From Saccharofermentans sp. (GTDB lineage Bacteria; Bacillota; Clostridia; Saccharofermentanales; Saccharofermentanaceae), in assembly GCA_024683485.1 (NCBI GenBank), contig JAIKYD010000007.1, positions 1 to 42,613 of the forward strand: a stretch of DNA of 42,613 bases, in the 5' to 3' direction. Both the position numbers and the translations under genes were made by a program. Positions 23,527 through 31,032 of this stretch are shown piece by piece. Each line of letters begins with the position of its first letter. Position 1 is the stretch's first letter. The notes beneath the pieces were generated by a model. That model did not search any database and was not told the origin of the DNA. It was given only the letters and a program-made list of their open reading frames with translations.

Positions 23527-23569
23527 ATATTATCAAATGAAAAGAATACAGTCAATCCTTTTTCATTTG
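23527..23569 (-). promoter_or_regulatory. DeoR promoter with flanking inverted-repeat operator
   Basis: On the minus strand -35 TTGACT (23550-23555), 17-bp spacer, -10 TAATAT (23527-23532); the predicted start falls on the ATG at 23520. Arms CAAATGAAAAG (23534-23544) and CTTTTTCATTTG (23558-23569) form a 10-11 bp inverted repeat lying in the spacer and just upstream of the -35. AAATGAAA-type repeats are usual DeoR-family operators. Confidence 0.7.
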
Positions 23570-24565
23570 TCAGGATAACTGAAAATGCTGGTAATCCTTG
23601 GGACTTGACCAGTTTCCTCCCCACGTCCAACCATAATCAGTAAAGAGATCATATGCCCTGTCCGATGTTGTAATAACATGAGCGGTATCAGATGACCTGT
23701 CATAGACATAATCTGATGCATTATCGTGTGAATAATGGGCATCACCGTCAGAATCATAAGTGACATACGGATTCTGCTGCGGATTTATATCGATTGCCCT
23801 TCCGAGTGCATGCTTTGAAAGATTCCCGGAACCTGTTGCGGTCCTGTAGCAGAAAGCGGATGTGTTATTCGCATCGATCGAATACCAGTCTGAATCATCA
23901 GGATCTCCGGCCCAGAAATCGTCAATAAGATACATCGAATATATTTCATATCCTTCAGCACAAAGTATCTCGAATATCTCCAGAACATCTGATGCCACAT
24001 CTTCGTTTACAATCATCTCGCCAACCTGATAATCTCCATCGAAATTAATGTGCAGCATCTTAAGGTATCTCAGATCACTTAAGTCTATATTGCTGTTATC
24101 AACATAAGACTGACCGTAGATCCTGTTGTAAACACTGTCACCTTCTTCAATGGTTTCAGAAGTGAAATACTGAGAGAGATCATCCCTGTCAATTCTGTCA
24201 CGGCTGATTACTGTGCCAGCCTTGTAACTCCTTATACTGTTAAGTTTCTCAGGAACAGGTGTGGGTGTCGGTGAGGGTTCTTCCGTTGGCGCAGGACTCA
24301 ATGTAGGAGATGGTACCGGAGTATCGGTGACAACAGTGTTTTGGAACGGATCTGAAACAGTCTCTGAAACAGTTTTCGCGCTGTCCGGAATAGTTTCCGA
24401 TGAAGCAATAGAAGCCTCCGTCATCTCTGCTCTCAACAGAAGATCGTCATCTCCCCTTCCGTTGAACTTGATCACGAAAATAATAGTGCCGCCTATAACA
24501 ATGCACATTCCGGCTATGAGAAGAGCTGTAATAAAATTCTCCCGCCGCTTTCTTCTGTCGGACAC
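23570..24565 (-). CDS. Membrane-anchored M15 family peptidase (D-Ala-D-Ala carboxypeptidase-like)
   Basis: A 331-aa cell-envelope zinc peptidase. A basic N-terminus (SDRRKRREN) and one TM helix at about 10-32 anchor it. A Ser/Thr/Pro linker (about 50-110, with PTPTPVPE repeats) is followed by the catalytic domain. Zinc motifs of the M15 family are visible as SKHALGRAIDINP (His and Asp ligands) and the final His in KDYQHFQ, preceded by GWTWGGNW. M15 enzymes trim peptidoglycan stem peptides. I chose GTG 24565, which has AGGAG 8 nt upstream; a TTG seven codons earlier has no site. It is 49 bp upstream of the DeoR gene, but that gene has its own promoter. Confidence 0.85.
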   Translation of the reverse strand: MSDRRKRRENFITALLIAGMCIVIGGTIIFVIKFNGRGDDDLLLRAEMTEASIASSETIPDSAKTVSETVSDPFQNTVVTDTPVPSPTLSPAPTEEPSPTPTPVPEKLNSIRSYKAGTVISRDRIDRDDLSQYFTSETIEEGDSVYNRIYGQSYVDNSNIDLSDLRYLKMLHINFDGDYQVGEMIVNEDVASDVLEIFEILCAEGYEIYSMYLIDDFWAGDPDDSDWYSIDANNTSAFCYRTATGSGNLSKHALGRAIDINPQQNPYVTYDSDGDAHYSHDNASDYVYDRSSDTAHVITTSDRAYDLFTDYGWTWGGNWSSPKDYQHFQLS

Positions 24566-24658
24566 CGGTAAAACTCCTGAAAACAATTATTTCGATACTT
24601 TGTAAATCTTATCACAGGTTTACTGTTTTCCTGCAACATCTGTAATAATCCTGCATGC

Positions 24659-24687
24659 ACGACAATTTCCTATACAAGTGTTATAAT
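24659..24687 (+). promoter_or_regulatory. Promoter of tRNA-Leu
   Basis: Extended -10 TGtTATAAT (24679-24687) with a partial -35 ACGACA (24659-24664) at 17-bp spacing. The predicted start is a few bases before the mature tRNA 5' end at 24700. Confidence 0.7.
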
Positions 24688-24699
24688 GTTCGGCGAAAT

Positions 24700-24766
<67 letters not shown>

Positions 24767-24782
<16 letters not shown>

Positions 24783-25942
24783 TTTTTTATAATTCATGTC
24801 AGGAACATCATTCGGAGGTAACAATATGAAAAAGATCATCGCTTCGTTAATCCTGGCAGCTTTCACTTTTAGCTTATGTGCGTGTGACGATTATGAGGAG
24901 ATTCCTGATTACGGAGAGGATGATTCAAAAAGCAGCGAGGAAGAAACTGAAAGCAGTTACGATGATCTGTTTGATCTGTTTGGCGATGATGACTCCGGTG
25001 CTGAGATTTCCTATGAAGACGGATATGACAATTATGATTATGTCGAACCTTCCGATGAAAACTACGGTTATGATTACAGTCTCGGAAGTGCCAAGGAATT
25101 AGACGGAAAGATCGCTGTCGTATCTATTTTTGTTAACGACAAAACCACATCCTGGGATTTCGATGATGATAATGACAGGAATATCTATAACTTTGTTCAC
25201 CAGAATCTGTGCATAGCAACGGATTATCTCGAAGAAGTCAGCAATGAATACGGTCATCACCCGGAGTTCATCCACGACTGGCTGCAATATCCTGAACTTT
25301 TTCATATGTTCACGCTTAACATAGATTACCAGACCGCCTGGAAAGATTATGCGCTAATCAATAATTCTTTCTGGCAAGAAATAGATACAAACATTTCTGA
25401 ATCTGAAATAAGACAGAAGACCGGTGCAGACCAGGTCCTGTACATGGCTTTTTTCAATACGCCTATACCAAACGAAATTCCAAGCAGTACCAGGAACTAC
25501 TATTACGGAATGTCATATCCGTATGAGATCTGTTATATGTGCATGAGCTTCCAAAACCACATTACCGCGCCATCGACTTTTGCTCATGAGATGCTTCATG
25601 CTTTTGGTGCTCCTGATCTTTATTCTGCAGGAAAATACGGGATTACACAGGAGTATGTTGATTATGTGGCAGATATCTGGCTGAATGACATTATGAGGAT
25701 ATGTCAGGATCCCGAGACATATGAATACTTATACGACTCCATTCCAAATGAAATTACTGATATAACCGCATATTATGCGGGACTGACCGATTATTCGGAA
25801 ACAGTTGAAGCATGGGGCTTTGAAAAGAGTGAACATCTGGTCGGCAAGCAGCCCGCATAGAGCGTCAGACCTGAAACTGTTTTTCAATCAACACAGATCC
25901 GCTCCTGCATTGCAAGGCTTTGAAAGCCTGTCAGGCGCACCA
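24767..25942 (+). mobile_element. tRNA-Leu 3'-end direct repeats (att-like) bracketing one gene
   Basis: CCTGTCAGGCGCACCA, the last 16 bases of tRNA-Leu (24767-24782), recurs perfectly at 25927-25942. The 1.16 kb between holds only the lipoprotein metalloprotease gene, which is on the plus strand among mostly minus-strand neighbours. This is the pattern left by site-specific insertion into a tRNA 3' end, with the tRNA intact on one side. No integrase is present, so it would be a passive or decayed cassette. A decayed duplicate tRNA is the alternative, but the upstream 65 bases of the second copy do not fold as tRNA. Confidence 0.5.
24826..25860 (+). CDS. Lipoprotein zinc metalloprotease-like protein (HExxHxxGxxD)
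   Basis: A 344-aa predicted lipoprotein. The signal peptide MKKIIASLILAAFTFSL ends in a lipobox-like LCAC with C20 as lipid site. An Asp/Glu/Tyr-rich linker (21-90) is followed by a domain holding H254-E-x-x-H258-x-x-G261-x-x-D264 in the context FAHEMLHAFGAPDLY. HExxHxxGxxD is the pattern of zincins using Asp as third ligand, as in snapalysin or M6-type peptidases; overall similarity to a named family is not evident. I chose ATG 24826 because it has GGAGG 7 nt upstream. It sits alone between att-like repeats and probably depends on tRNA read-through or an unseen promoter. Confidence 0.75.
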   Translation: MKKIIASLILAAFTFSLCACDDYEEIPDYGEDDSKSSEEETESSYDDLFDLFGDDDSGAEISYEDGYDNYDYVEPSDENYGYDYSLGSAKELDGKIAVVSIFVNDKTTSWDFDDDNDRNIYNFVHQNLCIATDYLEEVSNEYGHHPEFIHDWLQYPELFHMFTLNIDYQTAWKDYALINNSFWQEIDTNISESEIRQKTGADQVLYMAFFNTPIPNEIPSSTRNYYYGMSYPYEICYMCMSFQNHITAPSTFAHEMLHAFGAPDLYSAGKYGITQEYVDYVADIWLNDIMRICQDPETYEYLYDSIPNEITDITAYYAGLTDYSETVEAWGFEKSEHLVGKQPA

Positions 25943-25951
25943 AAACACTTA

Positions 25952-25987
25952 TTTTTAGGGCTTTATTTCGAAAAAAAGGCCCTAAAA
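25952..25987. repeat. Stem-loop between the metalloprotease cassette and hup
   Basis: TTTTTAGGGC (25952-25961) pairs with GCCCTAAAA (25979-25987) around an AT-rich loop. Neither strand has a T tract after the stem apart from the stem's own ends. It may be a weak bidirectional terminator between the metalloprotease gene and hup. Confidence 0.5.
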
Positions 25988-26000
25988 CCCACAAATTCCC

Positions 26001-26029
26001 TTGTTTTTAATGTCAAAGAACTTTATAAT
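26001..26029 (+). promoter_or_regulatory. Promoter of hup
   Basis: -35 TTGTTT (26001-26006), 17-bp spacer, -10 TATAAT (26024-26029). The start near 26036 gives a leader of about 60 nt ending in a GGGAGG ribosome site. Confidence 0.8.
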
Positions 26030-26097
26030 ATCGGCATTGTCGGGGCTAAAAGCCTTTCGGCAAAAGTATTTAACCCATATTCAGGGAGGATTTAATA

Positions 26098-26397
26098 ATG
26101 AACAGAACAGAATTAGTTGATGCAATCGCTGTTAAGGCTGACATCTCCAAGAAAGATGCTGATGCTGCAGTTAAGGCTTTCATCGAAGTAGTTTCTGATG
26201 AGCTTCAGAACAAGGGCAAGGTTCAGCTCGTTGGTTTCGGTACATTCGAGACATCCGAGAGAGCTGCTAGAACAGGCCGCAACCCTCAGACAGGCGCTGC
26301 TACAAAGATCAAGGCTTGCACAGCTCCTAAGTTCAAGGCTGGTAAGGCACTCAAGGATAAGGTTAACACAAAGCCTTCCAAGAAGAGCAAGAAGTAA
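26098..26397 (+). CDS. hup: HU family DNA-binding protein
   Basis: A 99-aa histone-like nucleoid protein that binds and bends DNA as a dimer. The N-terminal helices ([36 protein letters not shown]) and the arm signature [21 protein letters not shown] are canonical. The usual length is 90-92 aa; here there is a short extra lysine-rich tail ([10 protein letters not shown]) that may strengthen non-specific DNA contact. Codon use is strongly biased to a few codons (GCT, AAG), as expected for an abundant protein. It is a monocistronic unit with its own promoter and a strong terminator. Confidence 0.97.
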   Translation: MNRTELVDAIAVKADISKKDADAAVKAFIEVVSDELQNKGKVQLVGFGTFETSERAARTGRNPQTGAATKIKACTAPKFKAGKALKDKVNTKPSKKSKK

Positions 26398-26426
26398 TTC
26401 TTCTTATCAACTGATTTAGCAAATAG

Positions 26427-26464
26427 AAGAGGTTGTCCAAAAGGGCAACCTCTTTTAATTTATT
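26427..26464 (+). terminator. Terminator of hup
   Basis: AAGAGGTTGTCC (26427-26438) pairs with GGGCAACCTCTT (26443-26454) with a 4-nt loop and one G-U, then TTTTAATTTATT. On the opposite strand it could also end the convergent minus-strand membrane-protein transcript. Confidence 0.92.
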
Positions 26465-26488
26465 TAATACTCTTAAGGATCGCTTGTT

Positions 26489-26842
26489 TCACTCTTCGTC
26501 GCTATGTTCCAGTTCTCTTATGCGGTCAGCGCTCTTCACTTTAAATATGATGAAAAAGGCAATCGAAAACAAAATAAGACAGATTACAAGGGTCAATATC
26601 AGACTGGAAAGATCAAAACTGATCCACTCTGAACCTGATACCGGATGATCAGGAGTCGACATAGGATATGTGCGGTTAAGAAGCAGCCCAAAGCCTGATT
26701 GTCCAATCCATTCACCGCCCTGTATCGTCATGGCCAGCAGAAAATCACCTGAAACCGCATAAGATATAAGATTAACTATTACGCCAACTATCTCAACTGC
26801 TAATGTTGCTATTAATGTGCTGATACATACTTTTTTCATCAT
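26489..26842 (-). CDS. Small membrane protein of unknown function
   Basis: A 117-aa protein with two hydrophobic segments, about residues 4-30 (VCISTLIATLAVEIVGVIVNLISYAV) and 78-100 (LSSLILTLVICLILFSIAFFIIF). About 45 residues lie between them, and a charged cytoplasmic tail follows (KVKSADRIRELEHSDEE). I chose the ATG at 26842 because it has a GGGGGAG site 7 nt upstream. It converges on hup and shares its terminator region. A 5' leader of about 67 nt contains a hairpin (26872-26891). No family is recognised. Confidence 0.7.
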   Translation of the reverse strand: MMKKVCISTLIATLAVEIVGVIVNLISYAVSGDFLLAMTIQGGEWIGQSGFGLLLNRTYPMSTPDHPVSGSEWISFDLSSLILTLVICLILFSIAFFIIFKVKSADRIRELEHSDEE

Positions 26843-26915
26843 AAACGTTCTCCCCCGTGTAATCCCCATAAGCAACCATTCAACCGGTTGCTTTGCTCTT
26901 TAGCTGAATAAATTC

Positions 26916-26924
26916 ATTATAGCA
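26916..26924 (-). promoter_or_regulatory. Extended -10 promoter of the small membrane protein
   Basis: On the minus strand TGcTATAAT is a perfect extended -10 with no good -35. The leader that follows contains GCAACC (26872-26877) paired with GGTTGC (26886-26891), a small hairpin before the ribosome site. Confidence 0.5.
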
Positions 26925-26994
26925 TGAGAGACCTGTTCATTTTTACTAAGTCAATATTATTAGGTTAGCGGTTGGAATTATTTTATATTGGCAC

Positions 26995-27029
26995 TTTGAA
27001 CGGCGGAATGAACGGCGCTGCCGTTCAAA
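26995..27029. repeat. Inverted repeat at the edge of the repeat region
   Basis: TTTGAACGGC (26995-27004) and GCCGTTCAAA (27020-27029) are perfect 10-bp arms around 15 bases. The interior repeats GAACGGC once more. Immediately right are the 63-bp tandem repeats. No coding frame is convincing here. Confidence 0.7.
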
Positions 27030-27050
27030 TCGCCGCTCATTAATAACTTC

Positions 27051-27286
27051 AGGCGGAATTCCAGGCGACGCCTATAGTTTTGCCTGTAGTTTGGGCGTTT
27101 TGGGCTGTTTTTCAGGCGGAATTCCAGGCGGCGCCTGAAGTTTTGCCTGTAGTTTGGGCGTTTTGGGCTGTTTTTCAGGCGGAATTCCAGGCGGCGCCTG
27201 AAGTTTTGCCTGAAGTTTGGGCGTTTTTGGGCTGTTTTCCAGGCGGAATTCCAGGCGGCGCCTAGAGTTTAGCCTGAAGTTGGAAC
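27051..27286. repeat. 63-bp tandem repeats, about 3.7 copies
   Basis: Near-identical units at 27051-27113, 27114-27176 and 27177-27240 (one base longer) and a partial copy at 27241-27286. Each contains AGGCGGAATTCCAGGCGGCGCC and a GCCTGnAGTTTGGGCG stretch. Within each unit TTCAGGCG and CGCCTGAA can pair, so every copy can form a hairpin or cruciform. G+C is clearly higher than the surroundings. The region 26843-27382 has no convincing gene. Confidence 0.88.
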
Positions 27287-27327
27287 ATAAATCGGGCCTT
27301 TTACCTCGTCCCGGGTGCTGCTAGATG

Positions 27328-27379
27328 GTGCAGCTATAGAGTGCAGCTACATTGTGCAGCTATAGAGTGCAGCTATATC
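27328..27379. repeat. 13-bp tandem repeats, four copies
   Basis: GTGCAGCTATAGA at 27328, 27341 (variant GTGCAGCTACATT), 27354 and 27367 (variant ending TATC), perfectly head to tail. They end 4 bases before the stop codon of the CPBP protease gene and so lie in its 3' region. Confidence 0.9.
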
Positions 27380-27382
27380 TGC

Positions 27383-28621
27383 TTATCTAAAAAAGAACGC
27401 CAGTATATCCGGCAGATATGTGTTCACGAACAGGAGCAATGCCAATGCGAAGAATACCCACATGGTTACGCTGTGTGTCATGGTACGGAGGATCTGCTTT
27501 CTGGGGAGCTCTCCTACTATCGGCATGAGCTTAAACTTCTTGCGTCTTACGATGAGCATTACAAAGCCGGCGATCTGGAAGCCCGCGAGGATAATGATCC
27601 AGAGGAGGATAATAAGCATGATCGGCAGAACAGACTTGATCACCATGTCGTAATCGATATTCGGATCTATAGATCCGCTGCTCATGTCCATGCCCATCCT
27701 CTTTAACATCTCTGCGATCAGTTCGACCGTGATTGATGAAGTGATGAGATTGAGGCTCGCGTGAAGGATCATTGTGTAGATGATCCTGCCTGTGCGGATA
27801 TATACGAATGCGAAAAGTACGCCAAGGAAGAATGCGAAAAAGAACTGCTGGAAATTGCCGTGCCAGAGGCCGAACATGATGCCCGACATAGCGCAGCTGA
27901 TAAACTCGCCGTGACGGAGCGTGCGGTCGATCAGGAACTTTCTGAACAGGAGTTCCTCAAAGATCGCCGGCATAATACCTACTGTAATGATCCTGATCCA
28001 TGTATCAGAACCGACTATCAGGTTGCTTTTGAGATTGTTCAATGCATCTTCTGTAGAACCGTCACCAAATAAAGTAACTGAAGACAAAGCGGTGTGTATA
28101 GGCAGACCCATAAGGGATCCTACCTGAGCAAGGCCGTAGACCATCATTATGAGGATCATTATCTGTCCGAAAGTAAGCTTTTTCTTCTCGATCTTTACGG
28201 AAGGCAGGACTTTGAGAGAAAGGCCAAGAATAAGGCAGCCCAATACGCTTACGTTAAAGGAATTCATGAGAAGATAGATAGTCGTAAAGTGTGCATTGTA
28301 AAAATCAGGGAAGAAAATGGTCAAAGCTGCCGATGCAAACTTGATGGGGAAAATGAAGCACCAGCCCCATATTGCATATCTGGATGCTACTGCGGCCATT
28401 GTCTCTTCGACGGTATCAGTGCTGTTGCAGCTGCGTGCGAGCACGATAAGAACGGCTAAAAGAGGTATTGCAAATGCAGCTATGAACGGGAGTCCGTAAA
28501 AAGATGTTCTTTCTCCGTAAAGGAGTCCGTTTGTACTGTTTAAGCTCATTATCAGCGCACAGACAGCGGTAAGAATTATCGCTGCGACCGATAAGCCCTT
28601 ACGCAAAGTTTTATCTTCCAT
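27383..28621 (-). CDS. CPBP family intramembrane metalloprotease (CAAX/Abi type)
   Basis: A 412-aa multi-pass membrane protein with about eight or more hydrophobic segments. The Abi/CPBP motifs are clear: EELLFRKF (motif 1, EExxxR), FGLWHGN (motif 2, FxxxH), and HASLN (motif 3). Members are glutamate intramembrane proteases or CAAX-processing-like enzymes, in bacteria often linked to bacteriocin self-immunity or protein maturation; none of those partners is adjacent. The start has a perfect AGGAGG. It is longer than typical (220-300 aa), with extra helices at both ends. Divergent from the buk gene; the 3' side runs into the tandem repeats. Confidence 0.9.
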   Translation of the reverse strand: MEDKTLRKGLSVAAIILTAVCALIMSLNSTNGLLYGERTSFYGLPFIAAFAIPLLAVLIVLARSCNSTDTVEETMAAVASRYAIWGWCFIFPIKFASAALTIFFPDFYNAHFTTIYLLMNSFNVSVLGCLILGLSLKVLPSVKIEKKKLTFGQIMILIMMVYGLAQVGSLMGLPIHTALSSVTLFGDGSTEDALNNLKSNLIVGSDTWIRIITVGIMPAIFEELLFRKFLIDRTLRHGEFISCAMSGIMFGLWHGNFQQFFFAFFLGVLFAFVYIRTGRIIYTMILHASLNLITSSITVELIAEMLKRMGMDMSSGSIDPNIDYDMVIKSVLPIMLIILLWIIILAGFQIAGFVMLIVRRKKFKLMPIVGELPRKQILRTMTHSVTMWVFFALALLLFVNTYLPDILAFFFR

Positions 28622-28664
28622 ATATTCCTCCTAAATGTCCCATACACGGTTCACACCGCAGATA

Positions 28665-28705
28665 ATTATACTTAAATAATACCTTCATTTCATTAATAGC
28701 AACAA
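28665..28705 (-). promoter_or_regulatory. Candidate promoter(s) of the CPBP protease gene
   Basis: On the minus strand TTGTTG (28700-28705), 18-bp spacer, TATTAT (28676-28681) is one candidate. A perfect TATAAT (28665-28670) without a good -35 is another. Either would give a leader of 30-50 nt before the AGGAGG site. Confidence 0.5.
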
Positions 28706-28814
28706 AACTGCACCTTAACCTTGTCTTAATTATTTTATTATTTGGCATATGTATATTATAGGCAAAATGCGTGTATACTGTCGTAGTTATCTTTATGAAA
28801 AGAGGGAAAATTCT

Positions 28815-29927
28815 ATGTCAGATTCAAAAGTATACAGGATATTCGTAGTAAATCCTGGCAGCACGTCAACCAAGGTCGAGTTTTTCGAGAACGAGAAAAG
28901 CGTACTCGAAGGCAATGTATTCCACGATTCAGCGATCCTAAAGAATTTTCCCACGATTAACGACCAGCTGGATTACCGTATGGAATATGTAAAGAAATGG
29001 CTAAAGGACAACAATATCGATCTGACCGGTATTGACGCCATCGTCGGAAGAGGCGGCGCATGCTACCCCATCGAGGGCGGCACATATGAAGTAGACGACA
29101 GGCTCGTAAACGATATCCGCGAAGCAAAGGGCGGCGTTTACCACTCCAGCATGCTCGGCGTCCAGATGGCCAAGCAGCTTCACGATGAGTTCGGCGGAAG
29201 ACTTCTTATGGTAGACCCGATAGTTGTTGATGAATATCAGGACGTTGCAAGGATCACAGGCGTTAAGGGCATTTACAGAACATCTGCCACACACGCCCTC
29301 AACCTCCGCGCAACAGCTCATAAGTACGCAAAGAGCGTCGGCAAAAAATATAACGAGATGAATCTTATCGTCTGCCACATCGACGGCGGCATCACTATTA
29401 CCGCTCACCAGCACGGCAGAATGATCGATGCAAATGACGGCAGCGGCGGTGACGGCCCTATGACTCCTACAAGAATGGGTACTATGGCGGTTACGGATGT
29501 CCTCACCAAACTGATGGACCGTCCGAAGGAAGAGATCAGAAGCCTCTGCCTTGCAACAGGCGGTCTCTCCTCCTGGTTCGGCACTTCCAATTCCGATACT
29601 ATCCACGATCTTGTAGAAGCAGGCGATGCTAAGGCAACACTCATCTGGAATGCAATGATCTATCAGATAACAAAGTGGATCGGCTCAATGGCATGCGTTC
29701 TTCACGGCGAAGTTGACGGCATCGTTCTGACAGGCGGTCTCATGCGTTTCCAGGACGTTTATGACGGCATTAAGGATGCATGCGGCTGGATCGCACCTGT
29801 AGCTTCCTATCCCGGCGAGCTCGAGCACGAAGCTATGAGAGCTGCTGCGCTCAGAGTATTAAGAGGCGAAGAACAGGCTAAGACATATCCCGGCAAGCCG
29901 AGATTTGAAGGCTTCGATTATCTTTAA
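28815..29927 (+). CDS. buk: Butyrate kinase-like acyl kinase
   Basis: A 370-aa ASKHA-fold kinase of the butyrate/branched-chain fatty acid kinase family, which reversibly transfers phosphate between acyl phosphate and ADP to yield ATP. The opening IFVVNPGSTSTKVEFFENEK, the middle VGRGGACYPIEGGTYEVD, YRTSATHALN and DGGITITAHQHGRMID match Buk rather than AckA, which is longer (about 400 aa) and has different motifs. I chose ATG 28815, preceded by AGAGGG at about 8 nt. It is followed 11 bp later by pta, not ptb, so the physiological substrate may be acetyl phosphate, or the kinase may accept several acyl phosphates. ATP generation by substrate-level phosphorylation is the likely role. No clear promoter could be assigned. 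Confidence 0.9.
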   Translation: MSDSKVYRIFVVNPGSTSTKVEFFENEKSVLEGNVFHDSAILKNFPTINDQLDYRMEYVKKWLKDNNIDLTGIDAIVGRGGACYPIEGGTYEVDDRLVNDIREAKGGVYHSSMLGVQMAKQLHDEFGGRLLMVDPIVVDEYQDVARITGVKGIYRTSATHALNLRATAHKYAKSVGKKYNEMNLIVCHIDGGITITAHQHGRMIDANDGSGGDGPMTPTRMGTMAVTDVLTKLMDRPKEEIRSLCLATGGLSSWFGTSNSDTIHDLVEAGDAKATLIWNAMIYQITKWIGSMACVLHGEVDGIVLTGGLMRFQDVYDGIKDACGWIAPVASYPGELEHEAMRAAALRVLRGEEQAKTYPGKPRFEGFDYL

Positions 29928-29938
29928 GGAGAATTAAT

Positions 29939-30949
29939 ATGAGTTTTATCGAGACAATAAAAGCAAGAGCAAGAAGTGACGTTAAGACTATCGTTCTTCC
30001 CGAATCAGAAGACGACAGAACAATACTTGCGGCAGCAAAGGTGCTCGCTGAAGGCACTGCAGCTCCCATTATCATAGGAACCGAAGAAGAAGTTATGGGA
30101 GCAGCAGCAAGACTTAATGCTGACCTTACAGGCGTACAGATCCTTGACCACACAAAGTCAACAGAGATCGATAAATATGCTGCTCTTCTTGCAGAGATCA
30201 GAGCCAAGAAAGGCATGACCTTTGAGAAGGCTAAAGAACTTATCACAGGCGACAAGCTCACTTTCGGCATCATGATGGTAAAGTCAGGCGATGCTGACGG
30301 CCTTGTATCCGGCGCATGCCACACATCGGCAGACATGCTCCGCCCTGCTCTCCAGATCATTAAGACAGCTCCTGAGAGAAAGATCGCATCTATTGCTTTC
30401 ATGTTCGAACTTCCCGACAAGTCCATCGGCGAAGATGGTATCATCCTCTGCGCTGACTGCGCTCTGATGCAGGATCCCAACCCGGAAGAGCTCGCTGAGA
30501 TCGGCGCTGAATCCGCCGCATCTTTCGAAGCTCTCATCGGCAAAAAGGCTAAGGTTGCTTTCCTCTGCCACTCTACAAAGGGTTCAGCTAACCATCCCTT
30601 CGTTGATAAGGTCGTAGAGGCTGTTAAGATTGCTAAGGAAAAGTATCCTGACGTTCTCCTGGACGGCGAACTGCAGCTCGATGCAGCGATCATCCCTGAG
30701 ATCGGCGCTTCCAAGGCACCCGGCTCACCTGTTGCAGGTCAGGCTAATGTTCTCATCTTCCCTAACCTCGAAGCCGGAAACATCGGATATAAGCTCATCC
30801 AGAGAATCGGCAAGGCTGAAGCATACAGCTTCCTCCAGGGCCTTGCAGCTCCCGTAAATGACCTTTCGAGAGGATGCAGCGTAGATGAGCTTGCGGGCGT
30901 TATCTGCATCACCGCAGTACAGGCTCAGCAGATGGCAGCTTCGAAATAA
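29939..30949 (+). CDS. pta: Phosphate acetyltransferase
   Basis: A 336-aa short-form Pta, which interconverts acetyl-CoA and acetyl phosphate. The N-terminal KTIVLPESEDDRTILAAAKVL, DGLVSGACHTSADMLRPALQII, DCALMQDPNPEELAEIG and FLCHSTKGSANHP motifs are typical of clostridial Pta. Length matches the single-domain form. ATG with AAGGAG, 11 bp after the Buk-like gene and followed by a terminator, so these two make an operon. Phosphotransbutyrylases are about 300 aa and lack the VSGACHTSADMLRPA block seen here. Strong codon bias suggests high expression. Confidence 0.95.
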   Translation: MSFIETIKARARSDVKTIVLPESEDDRTILAAAKVLAEGTAAPIIIGTEEEVMGAAARLNADLTGVQILDHTKSTEIDKYAALLAEIRAKKGMTFEKAKELITGDKLTFGIMMVKSGDADGLVSGACHTSADMLRPALQIIKTAPERKIASIAFMFELPDKSIGEDGIILCADCALMQDPNPEELAEIGAESAASFEALIGKKAKVAFLCHSTKGSANHPFVDKVVEAVKIAKEKYPDVLLDGELQLDAAIIPEIGASKAPGSPVAGQANVLIFPNLEAGNIGYKLIQRIGKAEAYSFLQGLAAPVNDLSRGCSVDELAGVICITAVQAQQMAASK

Positions 30950-30980
30950 TAGATTTCGGCAAAACTAATGTAAAATATAG

Positions 30981-31014
30981 GAAGCGTTGACAAGTCAGCG
31001 CTTCTTATTTTTTT
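30981..31014 (+). terminator. Terminator of buk-pta
   Basis: GAAGCGTTGA (30981-30990) pairs with TCAGCGCTTC (30995-31004) around a CAAG loop, followed by TTATTTTTTT. It ends 19 bp before the DUF4037 start, so that gene needs read-through or a promoter overlapping this site. Confidence 0.88.
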
Positions 31015-31032
31015 GCAGAGGTTGATCTCGTT

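Noticed and set aside
25861..25942. A second, complete tRNA-Leu gene
   Set aside because: Only the last 16 bases match. The T arm does not pair and no anticodon arm is present.
27080..27265. Repeat peptide (21-aa unit PVVWAFWAVFQAEFQAAPEVL-like) encoded by the tandem repeats
   Set aside because: No ribosome site or promoter; the open frame follows simply from the 63-bp period.
27051..27379. CRISPR array
   Set aside because: Repeats are directly adjacent without unique spacers, and no cas genes are present.
28815..29927. Acetate kinase as the name for the acyl kinase
   Set aside because: Length (370 aa) and the NPGSTSTK and GGACYPIEGG motifs fit the butyrate kinase branch better than AckA.
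29001..30714. Minus-strand frames opposite buk and pta, up to 278 codons
   Set aside because: They arise from strong codon bias in the two highly expressed plus-strand genes.
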